From Spodoptera frugiperda (Eukaryota; Arthropoda; Insecta; Lepidoptera; Noctuidae): 64,000 nucleotides of DNA. The notes beneath the pieces are model-generated. The model was given only the letters and a program-made list of their open reading frames with translations, was not told the DNA's origin and made no database searches. The position numbers were made by a program, and so were the translations under genes. The stretch lies in NCBI RefSeq assembly GCF_023101765.2, contig NC_064213.1, forward strand, positions 4,402,001 to 4,466,000, in the 5' to 3' direction. Positions within the stretch are counted from its first letter, which is position 1; each line of letters begins with the position of its first letter. Below, one piece after another: positions 34,701 through 46,300 of this stretch.

Positions 34701-35771
34701 TTAAATCTTATAATTTAAAGGAATGTCGCCCAACATATCTTTATACATCTGATTTTCTAAGAAAAACACGTCTCTTGACTTGAGACACTCAATAGGGTTG
34801 CAAGGGTTTATCAGTCGATAACTTTTAGTCTCATCACAGTAACCAACAAATACATATCTGTTGTTTTCATCTATTACATTGCTCAGGCATTTATCTCTAG
34901 ATATTTTCGCGTAAGCAATGCATCCGAACACTCGCAAATGAGACAAATTGATTTTCGTCTCTGTCCATTTTTCCTCAGGAGAGACTCCATTTAGCTTTTT
35001 GTTTGGTGATTTGTTTTTAATGTAGATTGCTGTGTTTACTGCTTCTGCCCAATATGGACTGTTCATTCCTGCGTCGTTAATCATGCATTGTACTGTATCC
35101 ATGATACAAATATTGAGTCTCTCTGCTTCACCGCTGTAGTATGGTGACCATTTCACTGGCGTCTGGTGTTCAATCTGACAATCTTTAAGAAATTGTTGGA
35201 ATGGCCTCTTAAAATAATAACTTCGGGTCATGGTTTTAAGCTTCTTTATTTTCAATTTGGTTTGCGATTCAACGAATTGTTTAAAAGATTTGAAAGTGGG
35301 TAATAACTCATCTTTATCTTTGATAAAGTAGCCAAAGACCATTCCAGTGCAGTCATCTATAAAGGTTAGTAGGAATCTCGCACCACCAAATGAAGGAACT
35401 GCCATAGGTCCACAAATGTCTGAGTGTATGAGATCTAATTTTTCATTTGATTTAAAGAAACAATTACTACGGAATGGCCGCTTACTTGGCTTTCCTTCTG
35501 CACATACTACGCAGGGGGTATGTTGGTCAATATCATAATCAATGCCACTAGCCTCATTTTGCTTGAGTAGCTCCATACTTTGAAAATCCAGATGCCCAAG
35601 TCTACGATGCCACAACTCTTCAGATGGTCTAGTTTTAACCAAATTCGTTGTTTCAGCTTTTTCTTCCTTCGAATTATTCTCCAGCGAAGGTTGTTTAGTG
35701 ACCATTATCTGATAATCAGCAACATCCGGCAATAACGTCATCTTTATGTATATCTTTGAGTTTGTAAACAT
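34701..35771 (-). pseudogene. Copia-type retrotransposon fragment: pre-integrase and integrase region
   Basis: A 356-codon open frame. From residue about 52 it shows a GAG-pre-integrase zinc-knuckle-like region (LWHRRLGHLD, then CVVCAEGKPSKRPF), then a Ty1/copia integrase core (DLIHSDICGPM, FIDDCTGM, YYSGEAERLN, YWAEAVNTAIYIKN). The usual central Asp-Asn-Gly of the catalytic triad is not seen after KIKKLKT, so the enzyme should be inactive. No gag, protease, reverse transcriptase or LTRs are recognisable nearby. It is a decaying fragment; domestication is possible but unsupported. Confidence 0.85.
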
Positions 35772-35886
35772 AATTTTCTATCGTAGGGTTTTTTGCCCAC
35801 TCGTAAAATTTCTTATGGTAGAAGGTTTTCCACCACAGGTATGGGTCATAATGCATTAGATATTGATACGTCATTACTTTATCCAT
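35716..35886 (-). CDS. Unassigned 56-codon Trp/Tyr-rich ORF beside the copia fragment
   Basis: ATG at 35886 to TGA at 35716. It begins MDKVMTYQYLMHYDPYLWWK, followed by TFYHKKFYEWAKNP. It overlaps the start of the copia frame in another frame. The composition looks protein-like, but the length is within chance. Possibly a host exon remnant, or noise. Confidence 0.15.
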   Translation of the reverse strand: MDKVMTYQYLMHYDPYLWWKTFYHKKFYEWAKNPTIENYVYKLKDIHKDDVIAGCC

Positions 35887-37547
35887 TGTTGCCGAACGAA
35901 TATAGCCTTAGTTATTTTATGTTCAGATTTTGGTTTTTATTTTTGGTCTAACAGGTTTTGTTTGTTGTATTTCACAATTTTGAACAAACTTGTAATGTAC
36001 ACAACACAGTTACTGAGCTAATTTCTATTTGTTTTTAGTGTAACAAGTAGCACGGGAATCCATAAATCACGTACAGATAATGTCTGCCAACGCTGACTAC
36101 AGCGTTCCAGACTAGCTTTTACACATTTTTAGCATAATGAGTTCAGGTAACAAAATGTCATGATTTGTAATAAAAATTATCAGAATATGACTGTTTATTT
36201 TATAAATAGTTGCATAGCTATTAAAATATAAGGTATAATAACTAATTGACAACGTACGACCTGAAATAATTTTGTCGATTTGTAACAATATTTAGTCTAA
36301 TATAACAATCAACATCACTAGACAAATGTTGTTTTTTGTTTTTGCAATATTTACTTAGTCTAGGGCGCCTTCTACCCGACAAACATGCATAAACAGACTG
36401 ATGACTGTTGATGAAGCAAAAGAAGTACCTATATAAGATTTGTAGCAATTGGCGTTCCATAGTCTTGGCCTAATCAAAGTGAGGTGACTCAGTATTTATC
36501 TATTTTAAGTATTTGTCCAAAAAATAGTCCATCTCTACAAAAAGGCGATGTGAAATTAAATAATATGTAGTTGGTAGGTAAATATTAAACTATTATTGGA
36601 TGTCTTTACATATTAATAAAAAACATTTTAGGTACTTACAAGTACTTTCTTTACCAATAACTTAGTAAATGGAATATAAAGTAGATCTTTTATGAAACTT
36701 CAATCAAATAGGGTTATTTCTTCAATAGCCTGAATAAAACTTATTTGGTAAAATACAAAGCTCAGGGTTGTAACGTCAAAGGTTCCAAAGTTTTCCTTTT
36801 TGGATCAATCAAAGAAAGATAAGTAAGTGAATGTTTACTTTGAAGTTATTTCACCAATTTTCTACCACGAAAAAGGTTGGTGTATCTTTAAGAGATTAAA
36901 ATTCAGATAATACGGTTGCCCTTTTTTGAATTTGAAGATATTCAATACTGATACTTATTATAAAAGAAGGTGAATTTAATATCGCGTTTGCCATCATTGG
37001 CCCTTTTTAACAATATCTTGCTTTAAAAATGGAGTGGTTCTCAGTTTAGACCGATTTTGATGCAATTTTCAGAAATGTATTTCTTTTCGGTGAGTATAAA
37101 AATCGGTACGTATAGGAGCAGGTTTCAATATATTAACCGAATTAAAAAATTTCATAAAAGGAGGTTGAAGTCAGTTTTCTTAAACATAGTTTATCAAATT
37201 ATATTATTTTCTTTTGGTTCTGAATGGTGGGATTTAGAAACTTTTATTATATGATTGAACAAAGAGTTCAATTTAAAGCCTCTTTGAAATGTATTATAAT
37301 ATATTACCTACAACCATTAAGCCAAAATAGAACACCACTTTTATAAAATCCGGAATGAACGTTATTTTATCTTAATCGTCGCTTAGCAAGGTTGAAGACC
37401 TATTTTTTCTGTTGAAAAGAATATTTTCCTGTTACAAAACATCCTTTTTACCATAATTATGTAGTTGAATTAACTTTGATGATGCTAATAATATGATTAC
37501 CCAGAATTTTGTTACAGAAAATATTCTTTTAAATTTTAAGAGCCATG
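35887..37547. other. Intergenic, no gene seen
   Basis: AT-rich, no recognised repeat family or coding signal. Confidence 0.35.
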
Positions 37548-37665
37548 CTTCAGCATGAATGGTTCGGTTTGACCGAAGTGATACCACGGCCTCACAGAAA
37601 ACCGACGTGAAACAACGTTTGCGTTATGTTTCGTTGTGTGTGTGAGGTTACCGGCCCAATTACTT
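37548..37665 (+). repeat. Family A SINE-like copy, 5' part
   Basis: CATGCTTCAGCATGAATGGT, CGAAGTGATACCACGGCCTC, TGTGAGGTTACCGGCCCAAT. Confidence 0.8.
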
Positions 37666-37666
37666 A

Positions 37667-37740
37667 CTACGTGTCTTGTGTTTGTGAATTTGTTTGTTCG
37701 TAGACCCACAAAACAGGAGAAAACCCTAGTGTGGGTCCTA
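37667..37740 (+). repeat. Family C SINE-like tail
   Basis: Follows the A fragment directly: TTTGTTCGTAGACCCACAAA, ACAGGAGAAAACCCTAGTGT. Confidence 0.6.
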
Positions 37741-38914
37741 GATCTTACTATATCAACACGTATAGTAAGAGTTTCTATATTCTCCTATAAAAATGTGATT
37801 TTATAGATATCCGTGTCTACTTTATAGCCACATGCACATACAGAGTGTTTTTAATTAATTAAAACGAACAACATTACACATACGACGCTTACTTTAATTA
37901 CTGAAATTACCGCGCTACAATTACTCGGACGTATGTAAATTGAACAGGACACCCTTTAAAATATCAGAGATCATTAAAATTCATTTTCGATATTAAAATA
38001 TGAATTCTACCCGTGACTAATTTGATTACAAGTAATTAATAGGTTGTATTGAAAATTATACGTAGAGCAATACGGTAATGAAGTGTTTGTGTTACTACTC
38101 GCGTTTTCATTATTATGTGCATTCCATATGAAATGTATGTATATTATATTAAATGGAGGTGCATATTAACGCACTACTGCCTTGTACTAATTGTTCTGTG
38201 TTAATACTATACTTATCTCTTAATTTGTATGTGAAATAAATATTGCTTTTATTTCACTTAAATATAAAAGCCATTTACCTTGAAAAAAAAACAAATCGAT
38301 CGATAATAATTAATAATTATATGAATAGGTACTAAATAGTATTTACAACTGCTGTTAATGTTGCTTAGCTCTTATTGATAAATGGACTATCCAACACAAA
38401 AATAATGTTTCATATTGGACCAGTATTACCACATTTTAACGCGTTCTAACATTCAAACAAGATATATAATTTTAATTATAATTATATTATAACTGTTAAA
38501 TAATATACCTTTATTTCTTTACAAAATATACGTGTGTAATAATATCCATGTATTTCTTTTCGAAAACTAATTAAGTCAACACCATTTTTAAATTACACGC
38601 GACTAAAAACAAATTAAAATTAAGCTCTCGCTCTTGTACGAGTAAATCATACAAAAAAGATATGCATATAAAATTTTTAGGTCACTTTGTTTGCGAGGAA
38701 GCTTCACAAGTGCCATCAGATGTACTAACGAGAACCCACACAAATGAAGAACCACTTGTATTCACAGACACAAGAACTTTTTGTTTCTATTTTAAAAACT
38801 GATTCTCAACACAAAGGGAACTCCGTTTTTTTATTATTTTTTTTAAATGGAAGACGTTTCTGGTGGCATGTTTAACTGACTGCTGTTTCTTACTAATTTT
38901 TTAAATGTATAATT
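37741..38914. other. Intergenic, no gene seen
   Basis: Very AT-rich; a diverged D-like variant may lie at 38380-38480. Confidence 0.35.
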
Positions 38915-39402
38915 TTGTGTGTTATTGTGTATGTTTGTAACTCAACTACTGCATGTTGGCGTGGTGGCAGGGCAATCGACTGAACTATGGACTACCTAGC
39001 GAGTTTACCGAGGCTCCGGCTCGACAAGCAGGAGTAGGAACGTTGTGGTGTTTAGTCAGTAAGAGTCTGACACTCCCTCTCGCCTTACGCTGGCGAGAGA
39101 AGTCATTGGATGATTTTCCACCCTGAAAAAAAAAGGCAACCGGTTGCTGCACAACGTGTTGCGGGTTCGTTTCCTGCACGGAGCAACTCTTTGTGTGATC
39201 CACAAACTGATGTTTCGGGTTTGCGTGGCATATGTATGAGAACTTGTATGTTTGTAAATGCACCCGATACAGGTGAACCTAGCATGGGGCAACGTAACGT
39301 CACGGATCATACTGAAATTTGGAACGGGGGTAGATTATGGGTCTGGAATAACACATAGGCTACTTTTTATATCGCGGGTGAAGCCTTTGGCAAAAGCTGG
39401 TT
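38915..39402 (+). repeat. Three-level nested repeat: E containing C containing B
   Basis: Outer E halves: 38915-38947 (GTATGTTTGTAACTCAACTA) and 39301-39402 (ACTGAAATTTGGAACGGGGG). Middle C halves: 38948-38984 (GTTGGCGTGGTGGCAGGGCA) and 39133-39300 (GTTGCGGGTTCGTTTCCTGC). Innermost B: 38985-39132, ending in CCACCCTGAAAAAAAAA. The sequence GGCAA borders B on both sides, a possible target-site duplication. Confidence 0.75.
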
Positions 39403-39682
39403 CTCTTTAAATTATTCATTGTCTGTCCAGGTACTATTTGCTAACCGTTGAATTGTTATGAATTATGGATCCCGACAGCATGATATGGATATCTAACCCG
39501 TCTTTTGTCTGTCTTCGGCTATCGTGCTATGTTACATATAGTTTGAATTAAAAACTAGGATTGTAGAAGATCGTTATATTTTTTGTATTATCTAGTAGAT
39601 AAGTCGTATTTTGAATAAAAAAATATAAATTGCCGTTTTTTCAAAATTAATAATGTTCCTTGCATTTCTTTCAAGATGAAAG

Positions 39683-39841
39683 TGTGGTTACTGGAGACCC
39701 AATTGTTCCCTTCCCTGACTCTCAAAAGATCTCCAATATATGTAACTCCTTTAGTAATGTGAGTGTCCATAGGCAGTGCCGATTGCGTATCATCAGGCGA
39801 CCCGTCAGCTCCTTTGCTGGCCTATTTCATAAAAAAAAAAA
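39683..39841 (+). repeat. Family A SINE-like copy, diverged
   Basis: GGAGACCCAATTGTTCCCTT, GTGAGTGTCCATAGGCAGTG, ATCAGGCGACCCGTCAGCTC and an A-tail. Confidence 0.65.
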
Positions 39842-39854
39842 CAAGATAGTTATT

Positions 39855-39972
39855 ATGTTATCGCTTACACACGTGTTTTTACGAGTAACTCGATTAGTTT
39901 CAAACCATGCTAGAGGCTCATATTCATGAGCGGATACTGATAACTAGCATAATAATTAATTTATTATGTCAT
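39855..39972. repeat. Family F MITE-like element, short
   Basis: TAACTCGATTAGTTTCAAAC, GAGGCTCATATTCATGAGCG, ATAATTAATTTATTATGTC. Confidence 0.6.
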
Positions 39973-40254
39973 ATACAAAGAACCTCTGCACTCTTTACAA
40001 TTCTCTACTAAAGATGGCGTCACAAGCTAGCTCATTAGGCGCTCATGTCACTCAAATATGCATTAAAGACAGTGGAAACTCAAAAGAATATTATTATGAA
40101 GACTCATTATGTTTCTTAGCGTTTAGAATGAATAGGGAACTAGACAAAGATACAATGCTTTTATTTTTTCCTTTTAAGTAATGTTGGTATATGTATACGT
40201 GCTATTAAATAAATAATGATTAATACAATTAAATTTAGTCAATAAAAATTAAAA

Positions 40255-40480
40255 CGCATAACGTCGTATCTTTTGAAATTTGATAAGAATATTTTCACGA
40301 GACCCGCACCTCGTGTATACGATGTACCGATAGTAGGGAAGACATCCATAGCATACATTCAGAGCACGAATCTTTCCATAATATAAAAACATAGCTTAGT
40401 TAAGTCCGTTTCCACTAATGTAAAAATGAATATGATTGGTGGCATATACATCCATCTCTGGTGGAAAACCACCGTAAGCC
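40255..40480. repeat. Family G MITE-like element
   Basis: GATAGTAGGGAAGACATCCA, AAACATAGCTTAGTTAAGTC and GAATATGATTGGTGGCATAT match other G copies. Confidence 0.5.
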
Positions 40481-40913
40481 AGGCGTATTTAGCACCTAAC
40501 ACTGATTTTCAATTGCCATCCCTACTTTCATTTATTGAATTTCAATGTTCATCCAATAACGCAATATTTTATACTGACTCCACCAAATACCAGTACACAG
40601 TGATCGATCGACCACTAATTAGGCGACCTTGAAAGCAGCTGGATTTGTAATAAATAAATAATTAAGTAACGTTGATTATGAGCCCACTGTTTTGTACGAT
40701 ACACGAAATCGATCATTCACCCGCCCTCGTATTGTTTGTTATTCTTTCTTTTATAAGCTATTTTGATTTGTGACAAAGGTGTAAAAAGAGATAGATAATG
40801 GACATTGTTTTGTTTACCGACTTCATTTCACAATTAAGATAGATTTTGGACATTAGTTGTATAATACAGTTTCTGTTAAAAATGAAGATCGATATACTGA
40901 TTTTGGCTTTTCG

Positions 40914-41057
40914 ATGTTTATAATTATTTCAACGTCTTTTGTTATCACCATCAATGATGACACTGAGACAATCCACAGCTATCACTGCTCATTTGAGCCG
41001 AAGAATCGTAGCTATCCAAAGATTTTCGTACGGTTCAGAAATGACAATGATCAAACG
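40914..41057 (+). CDS. Candidate first exon of a small secreted protein
   Basis: ATG followed by a hydrophobic start (MFIIISTSFVITI) and a polar continuation (NDDTETIHSYHCSFEPKNRS); 48 codons end at ACG|GTATTA, a plausible donor. No partner exon or family was found. It lies in an otherwise gene-free stretch and may be chance. Confidence 0.2.
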
Positions 41058-41754
41058 GTATTAATTATTTTTTTTGGCACATTTTTTCTCAACCTATCTT
41101 TAAACAATGCAATCGATTCACTCTTTAAATTATTTGGGAAATTGTTATATACTTTGTTGAATTACACTTTGTCTCATTACTAATTCTTACAACGTTCCAT
41201 CGTTTGTTCAGAATCTCAGCCAAAAGACACCAATTTTTTCCACGAACAATTGCGACAACCCATTACAATTCACTCGATTTCCAGTTCGATAAATCTCGTA
41301 TAACTTCCACGCGTTGACAGACCAGCGGGACAGCCACATTGTCGGACTAGGGACATAAAACAACATGTCAGTACGTCGCTATGAATAATTCAAGATACTT
41401 GCTTCTACCCTGTTGCACGACACGGCGCATGATGGCTTACGCAAGAGAAAATTTCTATGACTGAATCGTGAATGACGTCACTAAATACAGTTTATGAAAC
41501 GTACCGTGTAAGTGTTTGAATGGAAAGTAGGCTGTTTGTCTGAATGCTAAGATGAAAGTTTTGTATGTAACTCCTCGTCTCGCCTTTTTAGTATCCTTGA
41601 GGGACTGTCAAGTTTTTCTTCAGGGTTTTTTTAAATGTGAGGTAATTTATTTTGTAAAAGATGTGGAACTTATTTGTATTACAAAATACTTAGTTTATCT
41701 TTTGATATAATACCATACCTACTTAATAGTTTAAGTATTTATTTTCTTAAAAAA
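41058..41754. other. No gene seen
   Basis: AT-rich; no partner exon for the candidate at 40914-41057 was recognised. Confidence 0.3.
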
Positions 41755-41955
41755 ACGTTGACGCACACTAGGAGTTTCTCTTGTCTCGTGGGTGGGTGGT
41801 TTACAAACATGTACAGAGGTTTACATACACATGACACCCGGACCCGAACCAACAATTCGTCGATCACACAAACAGTTGCTCCGTGCGGGAATCGAACGAG
41901 CTACACGTTGCGTGGCAGCCGGCTGCCCAGCCACCGCACCAACAGTGCAATCTTA
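41755..41955 (-). repeat. Family C tRNA-derived SINE-like copy
   Basis: AGTTTCTCTTGTCTCGTGGG, ACACATGACACCCGGACCCG, GTGCGGGAATCGAACGAGCT (B-box complement), CCGGCTGCCC. Confidence 0.8.
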
Positions 41956-42444
41956 TATCAAATATCATTTACAAGTTTATATAAAGTAAAACTTCGATAA
42001 TGATTTTAAACTAATATTGTGATTAAACTTTTAAAATCACATATCTAATATTAATTCATTAATTAAACTAACGACCAGCATGTTACGTTTACGTTTTCAG
42101 ATTTCTACTAAAAGCTAAAACTATTAATTAAATTGTACATATGCAGGCTTTGGCAAACTCTGCATGAATTCAGTTTGAAGTTAGATTGTAAGATTTCGAA
42201 CTCAAGTTCGGTGAATGTGTGCGAATGACATTTCTATCGTAAGAAGACTTTTTAATTAATTCTCAAACTCAAACAAATCATTTATTGCATTCATGTGTAG
42301 GTCTAGATACAGACTCGTAGATATTATTTTATCATTAGCACATTAGTTTCAACATGAAACCCAGTTAGGAACCTGGAATACACATAATGACACAATAAGC
42401 ATCAAGTCAGCTGGTATTACAGCTTAACACAATCGCTGATGGTT

Positions 42445-42535
42445 AGGTAGAAGGGAGTGTCGGACTCTTATTGACTAAAACCTCTTCGTTCTTACTTCTG
42501 CTTCGAACTGGAGCCCCGCAATCACGTCGTGGTCA
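42445..42535 (-). repeat. Family B SINE-like fragment
   Basis: GAAGGGAGTGTCGGACTCTT, then TTCTTACTTCTGCTTCGAAC and GGAGCCCCGC. Confidence 0.6.
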
Positions 42536-42565
42536 TTAAAGTTGAAATAAAATTTTAAGTGTGGG

Positions 42566-42846
42566 AGAGCCATGCTTCGGCACGAATGGGCCGGCTCGAC
42601 CGGAGTAATACCACGGCCTCACAGAAAACAGACGTGAAACAACGCTTGCGTTGTGTTTCGTTGTGTGAGTGAGGTTGCCGGAGGCCCAATTCCCCCCTTC
42701 CCAATCTTCCCCATCACCATTCCCGAACAACAACCCTTAAATTCCTAACTCCCAAAAAGCCGGTAACGCACTTGTAAAGCCTCTGGTGTTTCAAGTGTCC
42801 ATGGGCGGCGGCGATTGCTTACCATCAGGTTATACGTAAAAAAAAT
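42566..42846 (+). repeat. Family A SINE-like copy, near full length
   Basis: AGCCATGCTTCGGCACGAAT, GGGCCGGCTCGACCGGAGTA through GGGCGGCGGCGATTGCTTAC and an A-rich end. It lacks the GCTCGTTTACC segment just before the tail. Confidence 0.85.
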
Positions 42847-43248
42847 TTTTTGAACACCGTATCAATCGTTCCGGCCAATCGTGGGATAATCGCGCACAAA
42901 CAAACATACATACATTAACATGTAAATTCCCTGTTTTTATTAAAGTCGTTTAGCTTTTTCGGGGAATAACAATTATTTTAATGAAATTAAATTAATCAAA
43001 ACAGAGATGACTAATTTCTATATACACTGTAATTAAAAAAATGCGGGCTCGATCCTTTGAAAACAGAACCGTGAACTTGATTTACACGTCATAGGATGCG
43101 TCATAAGTGTTATCGTTTCCTGTTATTGGCCTCTGATGATGAATCCTTCCGCAAATAATCACTTTGTTAAATACCTACTCCATTTTAGTTCCGAAACAAA
43201 TTCCAAGTGCGTTGGTTGTGTGTAAAGAATTAGAGCTTTTTTTTCAAA

Positions 43249-43321
43249 ATGTTCGTTGGTGTTATATTTTTATTTTTATGTCCTGTTTGTGTGACTTATA
43301 GTTCGTTAAATTTATACGAAG
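43249..43321 (+). CDS. Clip protease exon 1, signal peptide
   Basis: The ATG follows TTTTTTTTCAAA; 24 codons plus one base end at G|GTAAGT. Hydrophobic VGVIFLFLCPVCV is the signal sequence, with cleavage likely after VTYS or nearby. Confidence 0.75.
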
Positions 43322-46300
43322 GTAAGTTTATTTATCTTATATCTTTGTTTGGTTAGAATGAAAGTTACTAACGGTCAATTTCAATAACCTATTTAGATAG
43401 ATAGGTACTATTTTGAAATAATCTCCATACAAAATGTGTTGAAATTGTGTCACTAGCAAGCAAACTACAAATAAAAAGGTTATTGAAACTGGTAGTAAAC
43501 TATTAAAACTGACAGTATAATAAATTAGTGATTATAAATATTAATTTAAATAATAACAGTATATAATTATATTATTGCTTATTTCGAATAGCCTGCAACT
43601 TGTTTTGTTTGTAAATTGGTTTATTGTATAGAATGACCCAGTCTTCTTTATTTAATAGTCTCCTTTAATATTTAAAGGGTCTAAATGCGCATGGAACGGA
43701 GTCCCGGGAGAGTGTGTACGCATGTACAGATGTTTAAGCAGTTTTATTGACTTCAAGAACAAAGATTATGCTCCGGTAAGTAACATCTTTGGGCTTTAAC
43801 ATTTTCAACTTAATTCTTTAGTCTAAGAGTGCTTTGATAATAATATACGTGTGCTATGTAGCTATGCTACGAATGCACTGATACTAAGCTATGTAGCTGT
43901 GTGAGGAAGATGCGCAGCTTGAGTATGCGATGTATCGATAGTAGGGAAGCCATCCATAGCACACATCTATAGCACGCATCCAAAGCACGCATCTTTCCAT
44001 ATAAAAACATAGCTTAGCTGACACCAATGAACATAATTGGTGGATGCAAATATAAACTGGATTTAATTTCACCACTCCTTATTTTTAATTTCAGATATGT
44101 GATTTTGATGGGAAAGAGCCAATCATTTGTTGTACAGATTGTTCGCTTGTCAATGATACAAGGTAGGAGAAATCTACAAATTAGATAAGATCCAATATTT
44201 CACTTATTAACTTATAACTGTGGGAGATGCATTCTTCAGAACGAATGGACTGGTTCGATCAGAGTAATACCGCCGCCTAACAGAAGACCGGCCGGTTATT
44301 GGTATCCCAATCCTATTCTTCCACAGCCCCAATCCCCAAATCTTCATTCCTAAAACTCCCAAAAACCATTTTACCATCAACCGATCTGGTTGTGATGTAT
44401 GTTTGTAAATGCACCCACGATACAGGACCAAATCCTGGTATTGGGTTTTATAAAAAAGAAAATAATAAGATACATTGTTTTATAATTAAGACGTTTCAGT
44501 GCAAGATAATAATATATTAAGTTTAAATTATTTACAGAAAAATGATCATAAGCCCTAGTTTTGGCATTATTCACAAAACTGGACAAAAAGCTCGAGACAG
44601 TGAGTATCAAATTAATAAAAAAAACTTATTTATGACCTATGAAATTAGCGTTTTCTAGGCAGGCCAAGAAATGAATACGCCAATTGACGCAAAAATAACA
44701 TAACGTCACAAGTTCAGAACATAATTATAATTATTATAGTTCTTAGAATATTACTAGATGAAAAATACCCAATTTAGTAGGTTTAAAAAAAATGATCAAA
44801 TCTAATATTTTTAAATAATCTCAATATTTTATTTTATTCATAAAAACTTAAAATCACGGTTTACTCACGTAAATTATGTATGCTACGCGACGACGTCGCC
44901 GCGTCTGCACACACTGCTCATGATGAAGAATCCCTCTGTGACTCGAAACTAGTAAAGCTTTTCTCCATTAATTTACGTGAGGAAACCGCAATTTTAGTTA
45001 ATTTAGTATGTTTAACAATAGTTATTATAAAAATCATTTATATTCCAGAATGTATGGAATTTATAGACAAGCTGAATTACCCTTGTAAATTATTTCGTCG
45101 AGTTGATCTGAGCAGAATCTATATACCTGAGACGAATTGCAATAAAGTCATTGAGGAAGAAAAAACTAACATTACATCAGGAGGTACTGATTCATTAAGA
45201 GGAGAATTTCCACACATGGTAAAATTTTATTTTTAATACATAAACACATCAAGCTTAATATAAGCGCTAATAATTGACCGTCAATTGTTAAAGAGACACT
45301 ATTCGTAGTTAAGAAGTTCTACTGAACTGAACTAGATGGCGTTGTTAGATGACGTCATAATTTAAATCGCGGTGTTAAGATTCTCCGTCGATAGACCATA
45401 CCTCGTTTTAAATTTTATGTACTTCAGTATAAGCTTGAACAGTGGTCAAAATAAATATCATTGTACCTACATGAGCTCAAGTATTTCCCTCGCTTAACCC
45501 CTGTGCGCGAATAGATAGTGTACAGAGACCATGATTTTGTTATAAATGCAGCTCGGTATGTAGCCGTGAGTAAAAGTACAATGCATAAGCTTTATATCAA
45601 TACTAGCTTCTGCCCGCGACATCGTCCGCGGAAAATTTAAAAATTTAGGGTTGTACTACCCCTAACATTTAGGGGGATGAAAAATAGATGTTGGCCGATT
45701 CTCATAGATACCGGATAAGCACAAAAAATCATCAAAATCGGTCAAGCCGTTTCGGAGGAGTATGGCAACGAAAACTGTGACACGAGAATTTTATATATTA
45801 GATTTAAATTTTCAGTATTAATTTTCTTTTTTATTACCTATAAAATATTTTTTGTTATTTATGCATTTTTATTTTTGGTCTAGGCTTTGTTGGGATATGG
45901 TCCTAACGTTAAATCAGCAGAGTGGCTTTGTGGAGGCTCTGTCATCAGTGAAAGATTTATTCTCACTGCCGGCCATTGCTTGTCAAGTCCTACCCTGTAA
46001 GCAACTGTTTATTATCCGACTCCTCATCCTAAATAATAATAGTTTTAAAAATACTTCAATGCACTGAAAAAAATAATATTCAAGTTTATAACTTGAATAA
46101 CAGTTTCATCTTTAACTATATGTCCCATCTTAATAGCAGACGAGCTTGTTACTTAACATCGAGAACCATCTCATCTTGTATGCTGTTATTGTACCCACAT
46201 TTTAAGCAGTCCAATTCCATTGACCCGTGAATTAATCACAGGAACTCATGTTTAATAGCCTTTCAATTTAACCATTAGTAAATAAACGGTCAAAGCGGAA

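Larger units (their letters stand above)
41956..43248. other. Intergenic upstream of the protease
   Basis: Contains the B and A copies listed below. No clear TATA or initiator was identified for the protease gene. Confidence 0.35.

Noticed and set aside
39056..39310. Overlapping ORFs on both strands in the nested repeat
   Set aside because: They read through family B and C SINE-like sequence.
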